From the NCBI GenBank assembly GCA_025933935.1, contig JAICYZ010000003.1, positions 1-48,459 on the forward strand: DNA of 48,459 bases. Direction: 5' to 3'. The notes under the pieces are model-generated. The model searched no databases. It saw only the letters and a program-made list of their open reading frames with translations, and had not been told where the DNA came from. The stretch comes from Chitinophagaceae bacterium. GTDB lineage: Bacteria; Bacteroidota; Bacteroidia; Chitinophagales; Chitinophagaceae. The position numbers and the translations under genes are program-made. Below, one piece after another: positions 1-9,051 of this stretch (its first letter is position 1; each line of letters begins with the position of its first letter).

Positions 1-1
1 A

Positions 2-1171
2 GCGGCACGTACAAAAATGAATGAACGACTGATTAAAAACTCGATCACAAAAAATTTATCATTGCCTCTCACAGATTCGACCGAAGAAAACTGGCAGGAT
101 GCTTTTGATGCGATGGAAGTAATGAATTACCATTCGGCGTTTGTTGAAAGTAAGGTTCATAACGCATTCGACAGCATCGGAGTCAGAAGCATTTCTTTTC
201 AAAGAGCTTTGATGGAGCTTGCTTATGCGAATTACCCGGGCAAATTTATAATGCAGACAAATGTTTTATTAGAAGAAACAACCGATCCAAAGATATTTGC
301 GATATGCGCTGAATATTTAATGCAACACAAAAAATCCGATATCGAAAAAAAGATACTTTCAAAAAAATTACTCGAAAAATTTACTGATACAGCGTACAAA
401 AATCCGGTACTTTTTATGTTGAGTACAAGGCTGGCACCGACAGAAGTAAATACGCAATCGGTTCATGAGGTCTTAAAAGAAGTTTTGAATAAAAATTTTC
501 TTCCGCATCAAATCGTGATGTATAGTTTTCAGAGAAAAAACCGCGATTATCCGGGAATGGTTTTGATCAGAAATGCAGATGGAAATTTTGTAAAAGATTC
601 ATCCGGAAATCTTTTTCATATTCCTCAATTGGCACGCAGTATCAGCAATCTTCCCGGGTATTTGCGAAACGGAAATACCCCGCAGGGGATTTTTAAAATG
701 TACGGTTTTGGCGTTTCGATGAGCAACTTTATTGGCCCGACAGCCAATGTACAAATGGGAATGCCGGTAGAATTAAGCATTCAAAAGTTTTTTGATGATT
801 CTACCATTATAGATTCCACCTGGACGATTGATTGGTATCAAAAATTAATTCCAAAAAAGCTTCAGAATTATTTGCCTCTGTACGGTTCTTACTATTCAGG
901 TGTGGCCGGAAGAAGTGAAATAATTGCTCATGGCACAACGATTGATCCTAATTATTATTCCGGAAAACCATATTATCCATTAACCCCAACACAAGGGTGT
1001 CTTTGCACAAAAGAAATATGGGATGGCAAAAGATTGGAAAGTGACCAGCAAAAATTGGTAAATGGATTACTGAAAGCCGGCGGTGCAAATGGATATTGTG
1101 TGGTGTTGGAAATTGATGATAAACAGGCAACCGTGACTATTAAAGACATATTGCCTTATTTGACGAATTGA
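2..1171 (+). CDS. L,D-transpeptidase-like (YkuD-fold) protein, 5' end open
   Basis: The frame is open to the left edge with no stop before the first ATG at 17, so the true start may lie outside; from that ATG the protein has 384 residues. The N-terminal 180 residues are helical and unrecognised. From about residue 180 it resembles an L,D-transpeptidase catalytic domain: a TPQGIF segment, then His305-Gly306, then Thr325-Gln-Gly-Cys328. This matches the HG...(S/T)xGC layout of YkuD enzymes, which form 3-3 peptidoglycan cross-links or anchor proteins to the wall. The Arg that normally follows the GC pair is replaced (GCLC). No signal peptide is visible from the ATG at 17, but one could be encoded upstream. 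The fold call rests on motifs only; activity is unproven. Confidence 0.6.
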   Translation, partial: AARTKMNERLIKNSITKNLSLPLTDSTEENWQDAFDAMEVMNYHSAFVESKVHNAFDSIGVRSISFQRALMELAYANYPGKFIMQTNVLLEETTDPKIFAICAEYLMQHKKSDIEKKILSKKLLEKFTDTAYKNPVLFMLSTRLAPTEVNTQSVHEVLKEVLNKNFLPHQIVMYSFQRKNRDYPGMVLIRNADGNFVKDSSGNLFHIPQLARSISNLPGYLRNGNTPQGIFKMYGFGVSMSNFIGPTANVQMGMPVELSIQKFFDDSTIIDSTWTIDWYQKLIPKKLQNYLPLYGSYYSGVAGRSEIIAHGTTIDPNYYSGKPYYPLTPTQGCLCTKEIWDGKRLESDQQKLVNGLLKAGGANGYCVVLEIDDKQATVTIKDILPYLTN

Positions 1172-1210
1172 GAATTAAGAATTCAGTGAACGAAGAAATA
1201 AATTAAATAA

Positions 1211-2488
1211 TTGACTACAATTCCTTTAGCAGAAAGGCTTCGGCCAACAACTTTAAATGAACTGATAGGACAGGAGCACCTTACCGGTAAAGGAAGTATT
1301 TTGCGAAACGCCATCGAAAATAAAACGATTCCTTCAATGATTTTGTGGGGGCCGCCCGGCGTAGGAAAAACCACGATTGCAAATATTATTGCGCATACTT
1401 TACAAGTTCCCTTTTATACTTTGAGCGCTATTTCTTCCGGTGTAAAAGAAGTAAGGGAGGTGATTGAAAAAGCAAAACATGAGCAAAACGCGATTTTATT
1501 TATTGACGAAATTCACCGGTTCAATAAAGGCCAGCAGGACGCTTTGCTTGGTGCGGTGGAAAAAGGAATTATTACTTTGATTGGTGCTACAACAGAAAAT
1601 CCTTCGTTTGAAGTGAACAGCGCTTTGCTGAGCCGATGCCAGGTTTATATTTTAAAACCTTTGGATAAAGAAGGGTTGATAAAGCTGATCAATCATGCAA
1701 TAAAAGAAGATGATTTTCTTTCTAATAGGAACATTCAAATTGAAGAAACGGAAGCGCTGATTAATTTGTCAGGAGGGGATGCAAGACGATTATTAAATCT
1801 GCTTGAGCTGACCGTCAACCAACTTTCTTTAAATAAAAAATCCGATGATAATATTGTAATTACAGACGATGTGGTCATTCATGCGGCACAACAAAAAGTA
1901 GCGCTTTATGATAAAAAAGGCGAGCAACATTATGATATCATTTCGGCTTTTATCAAATCAATTCGTGGCAGCGATCCAAATGCTGCTGTTTATTGGATGG
2001 CGCGGATGATTGAAGGCGGTGAGGATGTAAAGTTTATTGCGAGGAGAATGGTAATCCTGGCGAGTGAAGACATTGGCAATGCCAATCCAACCGCGTTGGT
2101 TTTAGCGACTAATACTTTCCAGGCCGTAAATATGATTGGCTATCCGGAATCTAGGATTATTTTATCGCAATGCGCCACGTACCTGGCTTCTTCGCCCAAA
2201 AGTAACGCGAGCCTCGAAGCGATTGGAAAAGCACAGGCGCTCGTAAAACAATATGGTGATTTGCCGGTTCCTTTGGCAATCAGAAACGCCCCTACAAAAT
2301 TGATGAAGAATTTAGATTATGGGAAAAATTATCAGTACGCGCATAGTTTCGAAAACAACTTTGTCGACATGGAGTTTCTTCCCGACGAAATAAAAAATAC
2401 ACTTTTATATAATCCGGCCAAAAATGCAAGAGAAGAGGAATTGCGAAAATTTTTGAAACTAAGATGGAAGGAGAAGTATGGATATTGA
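1211..2488 (+). CDS. rarA: Replication-associated recombination protein RarA (MgsA), AAA+ ATPase
   Basis: The 425-residue protein is a full-length RarA/MgsA/WHIP-family clamp-loader-like ATPase, thought to act at stalled replication forks. Walker [10 protein letters not shown] lies at residues 47-55 and Walker B LFIDE near 96-100, followed by the sensor segment GATTENPSF. The C-terminal part carries the family oligomerisation region ([17 protein letters not shown]). The start is TTG: an in-frame stop lies directly upstream and the next residues (PLAERLRP) are the conserved N-terminus. No Shine-Dalgarno is evident. It follows the L,D-transpeptidase-like gene by about 40 bases on the same strand. 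Confidence 0.95.
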   Translation: MTTIPLAERLRPTTLNELIGQEHLTGKGSILRNAIENKTIPSMILWGPPGVGKTTIANIIAHTLQVPFYTLSAISSGVKEVREVIEKAKHEQNAILFIDEIHRFNKGQQDALLGAVEKGIITLIGATTENPSFEVNSALLSRCQVYILKPLDKEGLIKLINHAIKEDDFLSNRNIQIEETEALINLSGGDARRLLNLLELTVNQLSLNKKSDDNIVITDDVVIHAAQQKVALYDKKGEQHYDIISAFIKSIRGSDPNAAVYWMARMIEGGEDVKFIARRMVILASEDIGNANPTALVLATNTFQAVNMIGYPESRIILSQCATYLASSPKSNASLEAIGKAQALVKQYGDLPVPLAIRNAPTKLMKNLDYGKNYQYAHSFENNFVDMEFLPDEIKNTLLYNPAKNAREEELRKFLKLRWKEKYGY

Positions 2489-2490
2489 GA

Positions 2491-2590
2491 TGGGTTAGAA
2501 TAGTTTATTTAGAAGTTCACTGATTCAAAATGGTTTGAAAGGGTTTAGAGTAGTTTAGAAGAATTTAGAATGCTTTAGAGTGGTTTTGCT
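2491..2590. repeat. Degenerate 10-bp tandem repeat (NNNTTTAGAR-like)
   Basis: Directly after the rarA stop the DNA divides into ten consecutive 10-base units in a single phase. Several read GGGTTTAGAG, TAGTTTAGAA, GAATTTAGAA or TGCTTTAGAG; units 3 and 4 are badly decayed. The spacing is strict, with no indels over 100 bases. It lies between rarA and the small membrane protein and covers the first codons of the longer ORF form of that gene, which favours the shorter start. Confidence 0.65.
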
Positions 2591-2636
2591 GCAACACTTT
2601 TTTGGGAAAAAATGGCTGTTCAATTCATTTTACAAT

Positions 2637-2644
2637 TATATTTG
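2637..2644 (+). promoter_or_regulatory. Bacteroidota-type -7 element (TATATTTG)
   Basis: TATATTTG fits the TAnnTTTG -7 consensus of the Bacteroidota housekeeping sigma factor and lies 16 bases before the ATG at 2661. No clear TTTG -33 partner is present at the usual distance, so this is tentative. Confidence 0.35.
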
Positions 2645-2660
2645 CGTAAAATTTTTTCAG

Positions 2661-2813
2661 ATGGATAATACTCAGCCTGTCGGTAAATATTGGATTGCTT
2701 TTGTAATTTCTGTGATTGTACAAATTGTTTTTTTAATCTGGTTTCGTCAATATTTCTGGCTGATACTTCCGTGGTGGCTTACATTCTTCTGTAAGGGAAT
2801 GCGGCTTATTTAG
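2661..2813 (+). CDS. Small hydrophobic membrane protein, 50 aa
   Basis: I do not recognise this family. The frame is open from 2580, but the upstream part runs through the 10-bp repeat and the -7-like element, so I place the start at the ATG at 2661, giving 50 residues. It has a short polar N-terminus (MDNTQPVGKYW) and then one long or two short membrane segments rich in Ile, Val, Phe and Trp. A standalone small membrane protein is plausible. Chance ORF is the alternative, since no second line of evidence beyond the promoter-like element is available. Confidence 0.4.
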   Translation: MDNTQPVGKYWIAFVISVIVQIVFLIWFRQYFWLILPWWLTFFCKGMRLI

Positions 2814-2983
2814 CTTAATGCTAAAACCGAAAAGCAGGAATTCCGCTTATTTATTCTTTTGCTGCATTTTTTTTCGAAACCATCTTCATTTCAATTTCAG
2901 TGGAGCCATTTTCCATTGGTATGCGGTGTTTTTTTTTAAAAAGATTTTCAAAAAAAGAATTTAACCCGTTTGTCCTTTTACTG
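2814..2983. other. Intergenic region between convergent genes
   Basis: This AT-rich gap lies between the small membrane gene and the 3' end of the TlpA-like gene. It has homopolymer runs and a weak hairpin-like stretch near 2897-2918. A 21-codon minus-strand frame is present but is too short to support as a gene. Confidence 0.5.
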
Positions 2984-4114
2984 CTACTGCTTCAATACTT
3001 CCGCCAGTTTATTGTGAAGGTCACTTCCCCTCAATTCTGTAGCGATGATTTTTCCCTGCGGATCGATTAGAACGTTGTAAGGAATTGCTTCTACATGATA
3101 TAAAGTGGCAGCCGCACTGTTCCAGAATTTCAGATCGCTTATTTGTTTCCAGGCCAGCCCGTCATCTTTGATCGCTTTGAGCCACGCTTTTTTATCCTGG
3201 TCGAGCGATACTCCTAGAACGGTAAAATTTTTATCCTTGAACTGATTGTAATTAGCTACAACGTTCGGATTTTCCTGTCTGCATGGGCCGCACCAGCTTG
3301 CCCAAAAATCAACTAAAACATATTTGCCGCGCAGCGAACTTAATGAAAAAGGTTTTCCATCTACGTCAGGTAGAGTAATGTCCGGCGCCATTTGTCCAAC
3401 TGCAATATCGCCGGAAGATTTATTTCCCTGGGCAGCAACAAATTGGTCAATCTCTTTCTGCATATCGGCAACAGAAGAGTTTTTTGGAAATTTTTTAGTG
3501 AGGTTGGCGATCAGATTTTTTACAGTATCTATTTGTACATCCTGTGTATAGCTTAATGCAAATAAGGCTGTAATCGGATTTGCCGCTGTATCAATATAAT
3601 GCACTAAAAAGTTATTGTACCATTCATTGCTGATGTTGAACGCATTGTCTGCCACGAGCGCCATCGAATCATTATTTTGCTGCTGATAATTTTTTCTTGT
3701 CTGATCTTCATTAATGAGATTGGTATGAATGGAATCGAGCTTTATAATGAAAGCGGTAAGCGAGGCATTTGCAGGTGTATTAAATTTTGTTGTGTTTAAT
3801 ACAGAATCATTTGCATTTGCCGCAAAATCAATGTCATCTTTATCATTGATGAAAATATAGCCAGCATTTTTTTCAAATTTTAACCGGTATAAACCTTCTT
3901 CCGCTGCATGTGCTTTCACCTCAAATTTTCCATTTTTTACGTCGGCTGTATCCAGGATCTGTGGCGGATTTTGATTAAAAAATAATTGTTCCAGATACAC
4001 TTTTTGATCAGGAGCGTTTTTTAAATCGCCTTTTACTGTAAACAAACCGTTGTTGTGTTTTGATGTACAGGAAAAGATGAAAAGCACAATTATAAAAATG
4101 AATATTTTTTTCAT
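2984..4114 (-). CDS. TlpA-family thiol:disulfide lipoprotein (DUF4369-like N-domain plus thioredoxin-like domain)
   Basis: This 376-residue protein begins with a lipoprotein signal ending in FIFSC, so Cys16 is the likely lipidated residue. Residues about 25-120 resemble DUF4369-type domains of Bacteroidota, then comes a helical linker. From about residue 240 there is an AhpC/TSA-Redoxin fold with the WCGPC redox motif near residue 275 and a cis-proline segment (EAIPYNVLID). It is expected to reduce or isomerise disulfides in the periplasm, anchored to a membrane. It lies 20 bases downstream of gatB on the same strand and may be co-transcribed. The physiological substrate cannot be told from sequence. 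Confidence 0.9.
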   Translation of the reverse strand: MKKIFIFIIVLFIFSCTSKHNNGLFTVKGDLKNAPDQKVYLEQLFFNQNPPQILDTADVKNGKFEVKAHAAEEGLYRLKFEKNAGYIFINDKDDIDFAANANDSVLNTTKFNTPANASLTAFIIKLDSIHTNLINEDQTRKNYQQQNNDSMALVADNAFNISNEWYNNFLVHYIDTAANPITALFALSYTQDVQIDTVKNLIANLTKKFPKNSSVADMQKEIDQFVAAQGNKSSGDIAVGQMAPDITLPDVDGKPFSLSSLRGKYVLVDFWASWCGPCRQENPNVVANYNQFKDKNFTVLGVSLDQDKKAWLKAIKDDGLAWKQISDLKFWNSAAATLYHVEAIPYNVLIDPQGKIIATELRGSDLHNKLAEVLKQ

Positions 4115-4134
4115 GGTATTTTTGAATTATTAAA

Positions 4135-5583
4135 TTATTGATTCAGTTTTTCTGATAATATTTTCATTACCGCCTGCATATCTGCTTTGCCCTTGCTTTT
4201 CTTTTTTACTTCGCCGGCAAATAACCCGGTTAAATTCTTTTTTCCTTTTTTATATTCCGAAACTTTCTCGGGCATCGCAGCCAACACTTCATCTATCCAC
4301 GAATGTAATGCATCGTCGTTTTTTTCCTGCAAAAGGTTAAGTTCTTTTGCAAGTTGCAATGCATCCTTATCAGAAGATTGAATTAATAAAGGAAATATTT
4401 TTGATGCTGCTATTCCAAAACTTACTTTTCCTTCTTCAACAATTTGTATCAATTCTGCAAGTTTTTTTGGGCTTACAGGCAATTTTTCAATGTCACTATT
4501 ATTTTCGTTCAGATAAGATTTTACAGGGCCGATCATCCAGTTTGCCGCTGCTTTTGAATGGTTCGTTAATTGAGCAATATGTTCAAAAAATGAAGCAGTT
4601 TCCTTGTCATTTGCAATGATTTTTGCCGCTTCTGACGAAATGGAATATTGGTTCATCAATCTTTTTTCCAATGCAATTGGAAGCTCAGGCAAAGAAGATT
4701 TGATAGCATTAATTTGTTCTTCTGTTACAACAAAAGGCGCCAGGTCAGGCTCTGGAAAATAACGATAATCGTTTGCTTCTTCTTTCGATCTCAATGAAAA
4801 TGTCATTCCGTTAGATGCATCAAAACTTCGTGTTTGTTGCATGATTGTTTCGCCTTTTTCCAGTAAACCAACTAATCTGTTTATTTCATAATCAATCGCT
4901 TTTTTTATATTGCGAATCGAGTTTAGATTTTTCACTTCTACTTTCGTTCCCAGCTTTTTTTCTCCTTTTAATCTTACGGAAATATTTGCATCGCAACGCA
5001 TGCTTCCTTCTTCCATATTGCCATCACCAATATTTAAATGACGAACCATTTTGCGGATCTCTGTTACATAAGCAAACGCTTCTTCAGACGAATGTATGTC
5101 AGGCTCAGACACGATTTCAAGCAAAGGAACGCCGGCGCGGTTTAAGTCAATACAAGTGAAATTTTCATCTGCATCATGAATACTTTTCCCGGCATCTTCT
5201 TCCAAATGAATTCTGTTTAAAAGGATATTTCTTTCCTGGCCGTTGATACGAATAGGAATCTTCCCGTTTTTACAAATTGGCGTCGTATGTTGGGTTACCT
5301 GGTAGCCTTTTGGAAGATCAGGATAAAAATAATTTTTCCTGGCAAAATAATTATTGCGGATAATGTCACAATTAAAAGCCAACCCAAGTTTCATCGCAAG
5401 TTCCACAGCCTTTTCATTCATCACGGGTAAGGTTCCGGGGTGAGCGAGCGAAATGGCGCTGACATTGGTATTTGGAGGATTTCCAAATTGTGTACTATCG
5501 CTGCAAAATAATTTACTTTGAGTAAGTAATTGCGTGTGAACTTCAAGGCCAATGACCGCTTCATATTTTTCCAGATCCGGCAT
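4135..5583 (-). CDS. gatB: Asp-tRNA(Asn)/Glu-tRNA(Gln) amidotransferase subunit B
   Basis: This is full-length GatB (482 residues), the kinase/tRNA-binding subunit of the GatCAB complex that converts Glu-tRNA(Gln) and Asp-tRNA(Asn) to the amidated forms. The N-terminal EAVIGLEVHTQL motif, the LFCSD segment and the DLNRAGVPLLEIVSEPD motif are diagnostic, and the C-terminal YqeY-like tail domain is present. gatA lies about 25 kb away in this window, and no gatC was found, so the complex is encoded at dispersed loci. The ATG is preceded by a TATCTTCG sequence on the minus strand (5589-5596), suggesting a very short leader. Confidence 0.97.
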   Translation of the reverse strand: MPDLEKYEAVIGLEVHTQLLTQSKLFCSDSTQFGNPPNTNVSAISLAHPGTLPVMNEKAVELAMKLGLAFNCDIIRNNYFARKNYFYPDLPKGYQVTQHTTPICKNGKIPIRINGQERNILLNRIHLEEDAGKSIHDADENFTCIDLNRAGVPLLEIVSEPDIHSSEEAFAYVTEIRKMVRHLNIGDGNMEEGSMRCDANISVRLKGEKKLGTKVEVKNLNSIRNIKKAIDYEINRLVGLLEKGETIMQQTRSFDASNGMTFSLRSKEEANDYRYFPEPDLAPFVVTEEQINAIKSSLPELPIALEKRLMNQYSISSEAAKIIANDKETASFFEHIAQLTNHSKAAANWMIGPVKSYLNENNSDIEKLPVSPKKLAELIQIVEEGKVSFGIAASKIFPLLIQSSDKDALQLAKELNLLQEKNDDALHSWIDEVLAAMPEKVSEYKKGKKNLTGLFAGEVKKKSKGKADMQAVMKILSEKLNQ

Positions 5584-5646
5584 GGCAGCGAAGATATGAA
5601 AAGGTGTTTCTTTTTTAATGGAATGAAAACTTAAAATGTTTCTTTG

Positions 5647-5976
5647 TTACCTCTTTCCCTCGTAATAATTGCATTGTTGTAGTGAACCCAATCTGATCCG
5701 TATTGGAAGCCTAGTAGCTTTTTCAATTTTTAATTCTTCTTTGCAAAAAAAACCATAATTGCAGGTGGAGAAATCAGCAGGAATTGTCGAAAAATTAATT
5801 GATTTATTTAAATGATCTGGAGGAGCAAAAGAAATAGAATCGGATGTACCTGCTTTATTTTTTTGAATAAAATTCGCATATGAGGAAGCAAATGTGACAC
5901 GAGTTTGTGCACAAACAGAAGCCGTAAAAATAAAAAAAAGCGTCAATAAGCCACAAACTTTGTTCCAAAAAAACAT
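5647..5976 (-). CDS. Predicted secreted protein of unknown function, 109 aa
   Basis: I do not recognise this family. The N-terminus is a classical signal peptide (hydrophobic GLLTLFFIFTASVCA) with likely cleavage before Gln24. The mature part of about 85 residues has two Cys in a CNYGFFC segment and one in QQCNYYEGKR at the C-terminus. It is divergent from rpoN with only 50 bases between starts, and lies about 60 bases upstream of gatB on the same strand. The signal peptide and the tight divergent arrangement support a real gene. Confidence 0.65.
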   Translation of the reverse strand: MFFWNKVCGLLTLFFIFTASVCAQTRVTFASSYANFIQKNKAGTSDSISFAPPDHLNKSINFSTIPADFSTCNYGFFCKEELKIEKATRLPIRIRLGSLQQCNYYEGKR

Positions 5977-5989
5977 ATCGTTACTTTTG
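5959..5989 (+). promoter_or_regulatory. Canonical Bacteroidota promoter for rpoN (TTTG-N19-TACTTTTG)
   Basis: TTTG at 5959-5962 is followed after exactly 19 bases by TACTTTTG at 5982-5989, the -33/-7 arrangement of Bacteroidota housekeeping promoters. It ends 37 bases before the rpoN ATG. It overlaps the 5' end of the divergent secreted-protein gene. Confidence 0.6.
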
Positions 5990-6026
5990 CGTGTAAATTT
6001 ACAAACTAAAAAAAGAAAAAAGATAC

Positions 6027-7508
6027 ATGTCCTTAAGCCAGCGTTTACAACAAAAGCTATTACAGAAATTATCGCCGCAGCAAATTCAATTAATGAAATT
6101 GCTGCAGGTTCCGACGGCGCATCTTGAAGAAAGAATTAAAGAAGAACTCGAAGAGAATCCGGCGCTGGAAGCGGGTGAAGACGGCTATAATGAAACGACT
6201 GAGGAAACTCCTGATGACTTTGAGACAGTGGATGATTTTGAAAGTGACGGAAGTGAAAATGAATACGATAATATTGACATCAGCGAATATGTAAATGATG
6301 GCGATGATGAACCCGGAGATTACAAATACCGCGATGATAATTATGGCGATCCTGAAGAAACGAAAGTGATGCCGCACAAAGTGGAAACTTCATTTTATGA
6401 TACTTTGAAATCGCAATTGCTGATGCTTCATTTGGATGAAGAGCAACGAAGAATTGCAGAGCAGATTATTGGTAGCATTGATGACGACGGTTATCTGCGC
6501 CGCGATGTTACTTCCATTTGTGATGATCTTGCTTTTCGTCAGAATATCAATACTTCTGAAAAAGAAATTGAAAAATTAATTGGATTAATCCAGCAATTTG
6601 ATCCGGCAGGAGTGGGTGCCAGGGATCTGCAGGAATGTCTTTTGTTGCAATTAAAAAGAAAAGAAAAAGAAGGATTGCCAGTGGGAATCGCCATTGAAAT
6701 TATTGAAAAATATTTTGATGAATTTACCAAGAAGCATTATGAAAAAATTCAGAAAAGCCTGAACCTGGATGATGATGAAATTAAAGAAGTGATCAACCAG
6801 ATCATTAAACTAAATCCAAAGCCGGGAGGAGAAGTAGGAGAAACGAATAAACTTCAGAGCTATGTAATTCCTGATTTTTTTGTATTGAATAATAACGGAA
6901 AATTAGAAGTAACTCTTAATTCTAAAAACGCACCCGATCTCCGCATCAGCGAGGGTTACAGGGACATGCTCAAAGATTATGACCGCGGCACAAAGAAGGA
7001 TAAAAGACAAAAGGAAGCGGTACTTTTTATCAAGCAAAAAATAGATTCTGCGAAATGGTTTATTGATGCAATCAAACAAAGGCAGCATACTTTATTGAGT
7101 ACAATGCAAACGATCGTTGATTATCAAAAGCAGTTTTTCTTAACGGGAGAAGATATTGATTTGCGCCCGATGATCTTAAAAGATATTGCAGAAAGAACGA
7201 TGCTCGATATTTCCACAGTAAGCCGTGTGGCAAACAGCAAATTTGTACAAACAGAATTCGGAACTTATCGTTTAAAATTCTTTTTTAGTGAAAGCCTGGT
7301 AACAGACAGTGGTGAAGAAGTGAGCACACGCGAAGTGAAAAAAATTCTAAGTGATTTGATTGAAGAAGAGAGCAAGCAAAAACCATTGAGTGATGAAAAA
7401 CTCACCGAATTATTGCAGGAAAAAGGATATAATATTGCACGGCGCACGGTAGCAAAATATCGGGAGCAATTGAACATTCCGGTCGCACGCTTACGAAAAG
7501 AGCTTTAA
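6027..7508 (+). CDS. rpoN: RNA polymerase sigma-54 factor
   Basis: The 493-residue protein has all sigma-54 regions. The N-terminus is the Gln/Leu-rich activator-interacting region I (LSPQQIQLMKLLQ), followed by a very acidic region II (about residues 50-120, many Asp/Glu). Next are the core-binding domain, the helix-turn-helix (DISTVSRVAN) and the C-terminal RpoN box ARRTVAKYRE, which reads the -24 element. It directs transcription that depends on AAA+ activators. Only 2 bases separate it from the PAP2-like membrane gene, implying co-transcription. Confidence 0.97.
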   Translation: MSLSQRLQQKLLQKLSPQQIQLMKLLQVPTAHLEERIKEELEENPALEAGEDGYNETTEETPDDFETVDDFESDGSENEYDNIDISEYVNDGDDEPGDYKYRDDNYGDPEETKVMPHKVETSFYDTLKSQLLMLHLDEEQRRIAEQIIGSIDDDGYLRRDVTSICDDLAFRQNINTSEKEIEKLIGLIQQFDPAGVGARDLQECLLLQLKRKEKEGLPVGIAIEIIEKYFDEFTKKHYEKIQKSLNLDDDEIKEVINQIIKLNPKPGGEVGETNKLQSYVIPDFFVLNNNGKLEVTLNSKNAPDLRISEGYRDMLKDYDRGTKKDKRQKEAVLFIKQKIDSAKWFIDAIKQRQHTLLSTMQTIVDYQKQFFLTGEDIDLRPMILKDIAERTMLDISTVSRVANSKFVQTEFGTYRLKFFFSESLVTDSGEEVSTREVKKILSDLIEEESKQKPLSDEKLTELLQEKGYNIARRTVAKYREQLNIPVARLRKEL

Positions 7509-7510
7509 TT

Positions 7511-8218
7511 ATGAAACATGATTTTACTGTTGGACGAAGTGCAATTGAACCAGCTGATTCTTTTGAGAAGGAAGTCCGTTTTCCTGCCGTTTTAAAACTG
7601 CTTGCTCACTTCTTTTCTTTTATTTTTCATCCGCTTTTTATCCCGGTAATTGCCACCTGGTTTCTCGCGTTTATACAACCTGGATATTTTACAGGGATTA
7701 CACCGCAGGAAAAAATATTGATCGTAATTCGCGTTGCAGTTAATACTGTTTTTTTTCCTGCTTTAACCGTATTATTATTAAAAGCGCTGGGGTTTATTAA
7801 AAGTATTTTTTTAAAAACGCAGCGTGAAAGAATTGTTCCTTACATCGCTACAAACGTTTTTTATTTCTGGATGTACATGGTTTTTCACAACCAACCAGAA
7901 GTTCCTCTGATCCTTACCAGCTTTATTTTCGGCGTTTTTCTCGCTTCTTCAGCCGGATTACTTGCGAATATTTATTTTAAGATAAGCATGCATGCATTAG
8001 GCGTCGGTTCCTTATGCGGATTGATGCTGATCATTGTTTTTTCCGGATTTTCCTACCCGGTTTTTTTAACGGTAATGCTGGTTTTAATTATTACGGGTTT
8101 GGTGTGCAGTTCGCGAATGATCGTGAGTGATCATTCTCCTCTTGAAATTTATTCCGGGATCATTATCGGTATTTTATGTCAACTGATATCGTACGCATTT
8201 ATTGGTATAATGTCTTGA
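7511..8218 (+). CDS. Multipass membrane protein, degenerate PAP2-like
   Basis: The 235-residue protein has about six hydrophobic segments. Near the C-terminus SRMIVSDH followed by SPLE fits the third phosphatase motif of PAP2 enzymes (SRx5HxxxD) except that the final Asp is Glu. An upstream KISMHALG segment sits where the PSGH motif would be, but lacks the Pro-Ser-Gly. The first motif (Kx6RP) is not evident. I infer descent from the PAP2 family, with doubtful phosphatase activity. It is translationally close to rpoN (2-base gap), an arrangement with no obvious functional logic. Confidence 0.6.
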   Translation: MKHDFTVGRSAIEPADSFEKEVRFPAVLKLLAHFFSFIFHPLFIPVIATWFLAFIQPGYFTGITPQEKILIVIRVAVNTVFFPALTVLLLKALGFIKSIFLKTQRERIVPYIATNVFYFWMYMVFHNQPEVPLILTSFIFGVFLASSAGLLANIYFKISMHALGVGSLCGLMLIIVFSGFSYPVFLTVMLVLIITGLVCSSRMIVSDHSPLEIYSGIIIGILCQLISYAFIGIMS

Positions 8219-8337
8219 CAAAAATTTTCCGTAACCGAAGAAATAATACGTATTTGCTTTCTGATATTCTTCAAAAAATAACAAAGCTGTATTCAACAAA
8301 AGAACAAATAGTTGCGATTCTTTTTTATTAAAACAGG

Positions 8338-9051
8338 CTATTCTACTGTCAATGAGAAGGTCACCATTCTTGAATTAATCTTGTCAATAACATTTGAATA
8401 TTTTAGATTTGGATCCCGCGCATGAAGGTTGGTTAATCCATCGCTTAGTTTTATTTCCGGCGATAAAACAAAATAAGGAAAGTAAATATGAAAGCCCAAA
8501 CCCAGTTCCACACTTACGTCTCCCCGGTTTAGTTTTATCAGATCTTCTGCCTGGTTTGCTCCTTTATTACTGGCGAGATCATAGTCGAATTTCGCTCCTG
8601 CAATCGTGTACACTTTAAAATTGTTAATGCGGTCGCTGCTGAAAGCAATATGCACAGGGAAACTTAAAGTAATGGATTGAACTTTTTTGGTAACAGTAGA
8701 ATCAGGTTCATATTTCTGACTATAAATCATTGCTTTTTCAGAAAATGTAAGGTCAAGCGGATGAGTTCTCAGATCGAAATGATTGCTGATACGAACATTC
8801 ACCAGCCACGCTAAATTAATCCCCGGATTGTTTACACTTTCTACATCCATAATTGAATCATATTGCAAAAAACGCGGGTCGTGTGTAAAATTAAAATGCG
8901 ACTTGTTGTAACCAATATTTATCCCAAAATGATACGGTTTATCATCATGGCTTTCCTGGTTCAGTTCACGCAATTGTGCCATCAGTTTTGTGGAACAAAA
9001 AAAGAAGGCAATCAGGATCAAAGCTATTTTTCGGCGCAATAAATGGTGCAT
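8338..9051 (-). CDS. porT: PorT/SprT-like outer-membrane beta-barrel protein (type IX secretion)
   Basis: The 237-residue protein has a signal peptide ending near LMAQ and alternating beta-strand patterns ending in a TFSLTVE strand, typical of a small outer-membrane barrel. Placement directly after ubiE, overlapping its 3' end by 28 bases, matches the known ubiE-porT neighbourhood in Bacteroidota. PorT is required for type IX secretion in Porphyromonas and for gliding/secretion (SprT) in Flavobacterium. The family call relies on length, domain character and neighbourhood; a generic porin-family barrel is the alternative. Confidence 0.75.
   Translation of the reverse strand: MHHLLRRKIALILIAFFFCSTKLMAQLRELNQESHDDKPYHFGINIGYNKSHFNFTHDPRFLQYDSIMDVESVNNPGINLAWLVNVRISNHFDLRTHPLDLTFSEKAMIYSQKYEPDSTVTKKVQSITLSFPVHIAFSSDRINNFKVYTIAGAKFDYDLASNKGANQAEDLIKLNRGDVSVELGLGFHIYFPYFVLSPEIKLSDGLTNLHARDPNLKYSNVIDKINSRMVTFSLTVE

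Noticed and set aside
2846-2935. Minus-strand short frame downstream of the TlpA-like gene encoding 21 residues from MENGSTEIEM
   Set aside because: Too short, no recognisable signal or start context, and no independent support.
5894-6127. Plus-strand frame overlapping the start of rpoN
   Set aside because: It overlaps rpoN in another frame and the divergent signal-peptide gene; a shadow without family features.
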